Shown: positions 33,816-38,849 of the stretch, piece by piece | How the letters are laid out: each line of letters begins with the position of its first letter | How positions within the stretch are numbered: the first letter of the stretch is position 1 | Source of the DNA: Candidatus Fermentithermobacillaceae bacterium | GTDB taxonomy: Bacteria; Bacillota; Sulfobacillia; Fermentithermobacillales; DUSS01 | Direction of reading: 5' to 3' | DNA: 38,849 bases | Assembly (NCBI GenBank): GCA_012842495.1 | Contig: DUSS01000015.1 | Location: forward strand, 1-38,849 | The notes under the pieces: model-generated | Told to the model about the DNA's origin: nothing | The model's database searches: none | What the model saw: the letters and a program-made list of their open reading frames with translations, nothing else | Program-made: the position numbers and the translations under genes

Positions 33816-35639
33816 TTGGCAAGCATCGTCGATCGCAGGGCTGTGACGGACAGACCATGCCTGGTGGTGATAACTGGCGCTACATACGATAAAAGGATGC
33901 TCCAGAGGCTGACCAGAGACCTAGGGCGCGACCGGGATATAAACCGTCTATTATGGTCTGTTTTGTTTTTCCGCCCTGCACGGCTCGTTATCACGGCGGC
34001 CCTTGCAGTAGCTATGTTAGTGTGGAGTCTACGTAGTTCCCTGAAAGATCTTTCCGCTTTCCTGCCCCTATCCATTCTGCTGATACTCTCACTCGTAAGG
34101 AGCGCGTGGGAACAGGCGGAACTCATAAGGAAAGCGTCCCACGACGTGCTTTCGGCCTGGCGATATCTCCGGTTTGTTCTTTCGAAGAGGCGCCCAAGGC
34201 AACCGGTGGATCTCTGGATGCTCTACCAAGTGGGTGCGTCTGACGGACAGGTAGCTTTGGCGGCACAGAAAATGGGATATGAGACCTCATGTATCTTCTG
34301 CGGGGAACCCTACTACGATGTCAGAGTGGTAGATTACGTTGAGCTAACGTTTCTGTCTCACGGCAAAATCGCTGCCAAGGTCTTCAGGGAGTTGTTGAAT
34401 TCGTTCCCGCTGCAAGTAATGGCCGCGTGGATGCTTGGCCCTCACGATTACACCTCCAGGTCCCTCTATTTAAGCTCGTACACGTACGGTGCGCTGTTCG
34501 GAAGTACCTTCTTTACTCAGTTGCTCCGGGCAGTTGATGAGCGGCGGAGACTGTCGGGGAGTAGCTCCCGCGCCCGCCTGGAATTCATTCTCCCGGATTT
34601 GCCGTACGCGCACAGAGACCTCGCGTTTGCCGTGGAGGCCCTCAAACTCATAACCCACCCGGCCCCGGTGTCTTTTCTTGTATGTCCAAGGCTCAGTGGT
34701 TCGGACACTGCGTGCGACACGGTTAGCGTTTGCCCTGGATCTCGTCCCACGGATGAGCGTGTCGTGAGAATGTTCGTCTCTGATGTCAGGTTCCTCGGAG
34801 AAGGCAGCGAGTCGGGAGTACGGAACGGAAGTACCAGAGATGGGTTGTTCTCAAAGCAGCGTACGAGTGCTTCGGGCAGTGTGCTTATGACGCGATGCGG
34901 CATAAAGACGCGGTTTGCCCTGGGGAAGGAGAATGAAAACGATACCCTGGTGGACTGTGGTCAGGTTCGATTAGTGAGGTTACGCGTACCCCTAAAGAAG
35001 CCCGTAGCTCTACCTAAGGGACGGGGCGGAAGTCTCCTTGACGCTCCTTTTCCTGAAGCAGCAATGGGAGGCGGACCTTCGACCGTTCTATTCTTAGGCG
35101 GGTGCGAACACAACCTGGCGTTGTTGCATGCCATAACGTGGTTGCGATGGAACTACCCGAATATCCAATACGGAGTGGGGATCGCTGAAAACATGTTTGA
35201 CCGGCTTTATCAGTCAGGGTATCTTCTTGGTTCCGAAATGACGGTTTATGGTATAGCGAAGGATGTATTCACTCGTGACGACCATGGCCACCGGGCGGAA
35301 GTCCTTCATCTACCCGGCGGTCCGGTTGGCCGGGGCGATTTGGTCCCAATCTCGGGTCACGATGTTACCCTGGATAACTGCCGAATCTATGCGGTGGTCG
35401 GATACAGTGCTCCGAGCACTAAGATTTGTGCGCTGCGCTTTCTTTATGCGATGCTCAACGACGAAACGGAGTTTCTTCCGGATGGGTCCCGGCCGAGTCG
35501 TATAACGTATGCCGCGCCTGCGGGAGATGCCAGGTTCTTGAGTAGCGACTTCTTGAGGGAGTGGGACGGGATTGACGGCATCAATAAGCTTGACAGAGCA
35601 AAACAGTTGGTGAAGCAGGTGACAGTGGATCAGGACTAG
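33816..35639 (+). CDS. Unrecognised two-helix membrane protein with a Rossmann-like C-terminal region
   Basis: Protein of 607 residues from TTG 33816, which has AGGAGG 9 bases upstream; an ATG at 33723 in the same frame is the alternative. Two hydrophobic helices lie near 56-73 (LVITAALAVAMLVWSL) and 80-97 (FLPLSILLILSLVRS), followed by a long cytoplasmic part. The C-terminal third has alternating strands and helices: STVLFLGGCEHNLALLHAIT, near 421, and VVGYSAPSTKICALRFLYAM, near 527. They resemble Rossmann-like sensor or hydrolase folds in conflict systems, but no named family fits. It is followed 103 bases later by the Nudix-like gene, the same orientation. Membrane effector or signalling protein is an inference. 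Confidence 0.65.
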   Translation: MASIVDRRAVTDRPCLVVITGATYDKRMLQRLTRDLGRDRDINRLLWSVLFFRPARLVITAALAVAMLVWSLRSSLKDLSAFLPLSILLILSLVRSAWEQAELIRKASHDVLSAWRYLRFVLSKRRPRQPVDLWMLYQVGASDGQVALAAQKMGYETSCIFCGEPYYDVRVVDYVELTFLSHGKIAAKVFRELLNSFPLQVMAAWMLGPHDYTSRSLYLSSYTYGALFGSTFFTQLLRAVDERRRLSGSSSRARLEFILPDLPYAHRDLAFAVEALKLITHPAPVSFLVCPRLSGSDTACDTVSVCPGSRPTDERVVRMFVSDVRFLGEGSESGVRNGSTRDGLFSKQRTSASGSVLMTRCGIKTRFALGKENENDTLVDCGQVRLVRLRVPLKKPVALPKGRGGSLLDAPFPEAAMGGGPSTVLFLGGCEHNLALLHAITWLRWNYPNIQYGVGIAENMFDRLYQSGYLLGSEMTVYGIAKDVFTRDDHGHRAEVLHLPGGPVGRGDLVPISGHDVTLDNCRIYAVVGYSAPSTKICALRFLYAMLNDETEFLPDGSRPSRITYAAPAGDARFLSSDFLREWDGIDGINKLDRAKQLVKQVTVDQD

Positions 35640-35742
35640 GCTTCGACAAATGGTGCATGCCTTGCAGACCTGGTCTGGTCGTATGTGGCAGCACCCGCAC
35701 ACGGTTGGTCAGAAAACGAGCGTCGGGAGTAGTAGGTTGGAA

Positions 35743-37296
35743 ATGGGAATGGCCATTCGCAAACGTGAAGTTCTAGAATACCTTCTCGGGCGTTGTCCCG
35801 AAGACGAGGTATATCTGCAGTCCCTCGCCGCGCTTCCACTGCTGAGCGACTTGTATTCTGAACGCGATCTGGAGACTTGCATGCATTGGCTGCCGGGGCC
35901 TTCCGGTAGCCTGGCTGGGGCTCCGGAGGTTCGTCCATTTGACGCACCCTTCGTTATCTGTACCGCGGTAGCTACGGTGCGGATCATGGAAGAGAGACAC
36001 TATGACGCAGGTACCAGCGAATCGGGAAAGGAGTATAGGGAGGAAAGCACGCCCTTCTTTCGGTACCAGGTCGTCATCGACATTCCCGACGACCCTTTAC
36101 TTGCCACCAGTTCAGAACAACGCCTTCTCATCGAAGGGCACTCTGGAGGCAGACCGGGTACCTTAAGAAATCGCCAGTGCCTAGTCTCAGCGTTCGACGA
36201 TCTTCACTCAAAAAGGCGGTCAGAAGTCACTTTTGTTGCCAGGTGGGCTGCCGGTGGATGTCTGCCCGTGTTGACTCTTTGGGCTTTACAGGGCGAGGAC
36301 GGCCTACCGTGTCAACCGCCGGGCTGCGATGAGCTCGCAGGTGCCAAACGAGATGCGCGAACGACGAAGGGCGAATACGCTGTGCTCATACGAAGAGACG
36401 AAGCGGCACCATCGCATTCCTCCGTCTGGACGCTGGCATCCGGTCTTTCGTCTTCGCCGCTGGAATGGTTGTACCCGGAGGTCCTGGCACTGCGCGAAGG
36501 TGTGGAGGAGGTCCTGCTCTTTTCCATTTCCGGTTGTGGCGATGGTAGGGCGTCAGTATCCTCTGCCGGGCAGGTACCTTCTGCTCTCACCGTTTTTGTG
36601 CCGCAATTGACCCTTGAAAAGGACTCGGAGTTCCCGTTTGGAGAACTTCCGGAATGGTTAGCGGGGTCTATCCGTCATCACGCCTCAAGCTATCTCAAGG
36701 CGCATCCTTCGTTCCTTAGCCAGCCGGGCTCTGGGCCGGAACTGGAAAGTAAGCAGCCACGCTTTATATTACCGATCCGGGGGTTCCAGGCTCCGTCGCG
36801 CGTTCCGCCGAAGGCGCTTTGCACCTTGCAGTCGTCACGGTGCCGGTCTCATCACTTGCCACCGGCCAGGACGCCGGGTCCAGAACTACAGATACCGGTG
36901 CAGCTGGTGCGATGCTCTGTCAGAAGGCCATTCGCGGAAGACGTCCTTATCATCCGTTGGCGGGGTACCAAACGAAAACTACGTGGCATTGTGGCAGTTG
37001 ATCCAATGTGTAGGGCGATCGATTTCCTGTACGTCATGGATATCGACGTCAGCGTGCCGAAGGAACATGTAACAGTCCTGGACGGAGAAGCCGTCCCACG
37101 AACCGATACTATTGTAGGGGACGAACAACAATTCCTCGCCCGGGACGTTACGGTAGTACCCCTTGCGGATCTGCTTAGGGTGGAGAAGACCGGGCTGAGT
37201 ACGTCCGGCGATGAGGGTACACCGTTGTGGGGCCCTGTGCTGGTGAGGGTATTAGAGGTGCTCAAGTCGGAGCGGGAGCTTCGCGGGCGGGTATAG
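35743..37296 (+). CDS. Unrecognised protein with a Nudix-like box
   Basis: Protein of 517 residues. A segment near 233-259, SGLSSSPLEWLYPEVLALRE then GVEEVLLF, resembles a Nudix box: G, an E, and REGVEEVLL against the REUxEExGU consensus, but with longer spacing between its parts. The region before it (VIDIPDDPLLAT, WAAGGCLPVLTLWALQGED) has the strands expected ahead of such a fold. The C-terminal 150 residues (DVLIIRWRGTKRKLRGIVAV) are unrecognised. Start choice is uncertain: ATG 35743 has a weak GTAGGTTGG site; 35650 and 35749 are alternatives. It pairs with the two-helix membrane gene upstream. A nucleotide-linked hydrolase role is inferred. Confidence 0.6.
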   Translation: MGMAIRKREVLEYLLGRCPEDEVYLQSLAALPLLSDLYSERDLETCMHWLPGPSGSLAGAPEVRPFDAPFVICTAVATVRIMEERHYDAGTSESGKEYREESTPFFRYQVVIDIPDDPLLATSSEQRLLIEGHSGGRPGTLRNRQCLVSAFDDLHSKRRSEVTFVARWAAGGCLPVLTLWALQGEDGLPCQPPGCDELAGAKRDARTTKGEYAVLIRRDEAAPSHSSVWTLASGLSSSPLEWLYPEVLALREGVEEVLLFSISGCGDGRASVSSAGQVPSALTVFVPQLTLEKDSEFPFGELPEWLAGSIRHHASSYLKAHPSFLSQPGSGPELESKQPRFILPIRGFQAPSRVPPKALCTLQSSRCRSHHLPPARTPGPELQIPVQLVRCSVRRPFAEDVLIIRWRGTKRKLRGIVAVDPMCRAIDFLYVMDIDVSVPKEHVTVLDGEAVPRTDTIVGDEQQFLARDVTVVPLADLLRVEKTGLSTSGDEGTPLWGPVLVRVLEVLKSERELRGRV

Positions 37297-37499
37297 GCTT
37301 AGCAGACGGGGTTCTCAAACTGAGTGCCGGGTTTCTGGTTTGTTGCTCGGCGCGCAGAAGAGCTTTTAAACTTTGGTGGTCAGACGCCCCAGGCGAGGAA
37401 GTTGTCGTCCGTCCGGCGAAGTGTAGTTCAAACAGCATCATGGTACGTTGAAGCCGTATATGCGATAATGATTCAATGTGCGACAGAAGCGGGTGTAGA

Positions 37500-37772
37500 A
37501 AAGCATATAACGATGTGCGTCCTGAGAGCGCTATCCGGTCAGCTCTACAGAAGGTTCTCGGCGCTGACGGTAAGCAAGTTGACTTGCCACTTCCGAAGCA
37601 TGGCCCCCCAAGGCCGGGGGACCTGCGGTCAAGTATCCTCGATTGCACCAGAGCGAAGGTGGAACTCGGCTGGGCGGCTGGCGTTCCGCTGGAAGAGGGA
37701 CTTCGCAGAACAGCTGCGTGGTTTGTGAGTTATAGGGAGTCGCTTGCAGGCGCCGGGAAGCTCCAGACGTAA
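37500..37772 (+). pseudogene. NAD-dependent sugar epimerase, C-terminal fragment
   Basis: The frame reads SALQKVLGADGKQVDLPLP and then KHGPPRPGDLRSSILDCTRA, KVELGWAAGVPLEEGLRRTA, the C-terminal signature of GalE-type nucleotide-sugar epimerases (RPGDxRxSxLDxxxAxxELGW). The Rossmann NAD site and catalytic YxxxK are absent here. A separate piece lies downstream at 37881-38340. Confidence 0.65.
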
Positions 37773-37880
37773 GCTATCGACCGTGGGCCTGTTCGAGATT
37801 TTCGTTCAATCCTCCGACAACCCACCCCGGGCTCGCGGTTGGAATGGCTGGCAGGTATCGGCAGTCTGTTGCACACGAGC

Positions 37881-38340
37881 ACTGGGACTACTACTCGGAC
37901 TTCTGAACGTACTTGAAGCATCGGTAAGGCATCACGTGGAGTCGTTTGTCTTTGCATCTTCAGGCGGTGTGCTTTACGGTGACGTGTACGAGCCGGCAGC
38001 GGAAGATAGGCCGTTAGCACCCGTGTCTCCGTACGGGATCAGTAAGCTTGCCGGCGAGAATTACCTTCGTTTACCCCGTCACTCTCTGGTGCAGGTCTGC
38101 ACACAACGGTGGGAGGATACCTGCTCGTGAACGGGAGATCGTCAGCCCTACGACCATCGGGCAGGGTCTCGTTTCGCTAAGACGCGCAACGGGTCACGTG
38201 CTCCATCAAATTTGGGGGAGTGAGTCGTTCGGACCCAAGCCAATCCACGGGCGATTCTCATAAACGGCGACGGGAAGTGCGTGCGGGACTACGTATTCGT
38301 CGAGGATGTAGCTCGTGCTAACCTTCTGGCTTTAAACAGC
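37881..38340 (+). pseudogene. NAD-dependent sugar epimerase, middle fragment
   Basis: LLNVLEASVRHHVESFVFAS and SGGVLYGD, then SPYGISKLAGE (with the catalytic YxxxK) match the core of GalE-type epimerases. After frame changes, INGDGKCVRDYVFVEDVARA and NLLAL at 38265-38340 match a later block. The N-terminal glycine-rich NAD site is missing and several frame breaks separate the pieces. A block EAGVVAIFIQ, normally located before the GDGK block, is found after it at 38350-38390. Confidence 0.65.
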
Positions 38341-38511
38341 AAGTGCGAGAAGCGGGTGTCGTCGCTATTTTCATACAGAGTATCTCTCCTGTGTCTATTG
38401 ACTCCCTACCTTCCAACAGTGCCAAAGAGGATATCCCTACGGATGGTGAAGGCTGCGCTTCGTGTCGTTGGGTGTTCATTGGTGCGTCCCGTTGTGACAT
38501 CTGCTTGGTGC

Positions 38512-38849
38512 TCAACCGGAAACCATTTCGCTCAACGCTTCTCTCCAATCGCGCATTTCCCGGTTTATCGTCTCCCACAGCGGGTACGGGGACAGCTCCG
38601 AGTTCTTCGGCCTCCTCGCCGGTCTCGGGAATTGGTCGCTCGTGACCGGTTCCAGGTCCACTTGAACGCCTGCGCATCTGAATATCTCGCGTGCAAACTC
38701 ATACCAGGTTACCGCGCCTTGGTTCGTCACATGGTATACTCCAAAGCACCCGCTCTCAACCAGGTCTACGCACGCCTTTGCCAGGTCCACCGTGTAGGTC
38801 GGACATCCCCGCTGGTCGTTTACGACCCGGATCCGCTGCTTTTGCTTGG
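38512..38849 (-). CDS. rfbD: dTDP-4-dehydrorhamnose reductase, C-terminal part (runs off the window)
   Basis: The frame is open to the window edge and covers the family C-terminus: RVVNDQRGCPTYTVDLAKAC, FGVYHVTNQGAVTWYEFARE, then PRPARRPKNSELS and MRDWREAL. This enzyme makes dTDP-L-rhamnose from dTDP-4-dehydro-6-deoxy-L-mannose with NAD(P)H for cell-surface glycans. The N-terminal cofactor and catalytic YxxxK parts would lie to the right of the window. It is convergent with the epimerase fragments, forming part of a surface-sugar locus. Confidence 0.85.
   Translation of the reverse strand, partial: KQKQRIRVVNDQRGCPTYTVDLAKACVDLVESGCFGVYHVTNQGAVTWYEFAREIFRCAGVQVDLEPVTSDQFPRPARRPKNSELSPYPLWETINREMRDWREALSEMVSG

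Noticed and set aside
38343-38645. 100-codon plus-strand frame after the epimerase fragments as an independent gene
   Set aside because: Most of it lies opposite the reductase gene; only its first ten residues resemble an epimerase block.

Overview
The window looks like an accessory, pseudogene-rich stretch of a Gram-positive (Firmicutes-like) chromosome. This is inferred from strong AGGAGG-type ribosome binding sites, frequent GTG/TTG starts, a LemA/DUF2207 pair, SpoVT-AbrB and MntA-HepT type toxin-antitoxin genes, and moderately high GC with an AT-richer island at the two ABC genes. No rRNA, tRNA or CRISPR array was seen. The taxonomic call is tentative.

Layout. (1) 1-6.6 kb is a decayed defence and mobile zone: a metallophosphoesterase and a NACHT-like ATPase split by a frameshift, an IS256 transposase tail, a solo PD-(D/E)XK nuclease, an alpha/beta hydrolase stump, an IS1182 remnant, and an XRE/ImmA-type zinc peptidase overlapping a tiny HNH gene. 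(2) 6.7-14.5 kb holds a methyltransferase remnant, a broken radical SAM/SPASM maturase with two membrane proteins, a pRiA4b ORF-3-like gene, and a heterodimeric ABC exporter. Together these resemble the wreck of a modified-peptide locus. (3) 14.7-17.6 kb is a toxin-antitoxin belt: AbrB plus an internally deleted PIN toxin, MntA plus a HepT with an in-frame amber codon, then a polymorphic-toxin C-terminus between two HEAT-like immunity remnants. (4) 17.6-23.9 kb holds a DUF3267 peptidase, DUF2207 and LemA, a racemase, a methyltransferase, and a second copy of the DUF3267 locus broken by an IS110 tail. (5) 23.9-29.2 kb is a probable defence island: a possible nuclease-fold protein, a three-gene set (unknown, SecB-like chaperone, PD-(D/E)XK nuclease), and a NERD-helicase. 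(6) 29.3-33.3 kb has a large TolB-like lipoprotein, a beta-propeller remnant and a GNAT enzyme. (7) 33.8-37.3 kb holds two large unrecognised genes, one with two membrane helices and one with a Nudix-like box. (8) 37.5-38.8 kb has scrambled sugar-epimerase fragments and the end of a dTDP-4-dehydrorhamnose reductase.

The best candidates for undescribed systems are the two-gene membrane/Nudix-like pair (33.8-37.3 kb) and the SecB-like-chaperone three-gene cassette (25.2-26.8 kb). The many single-base frameshifts could be real decay or assembly error; reads would tell.
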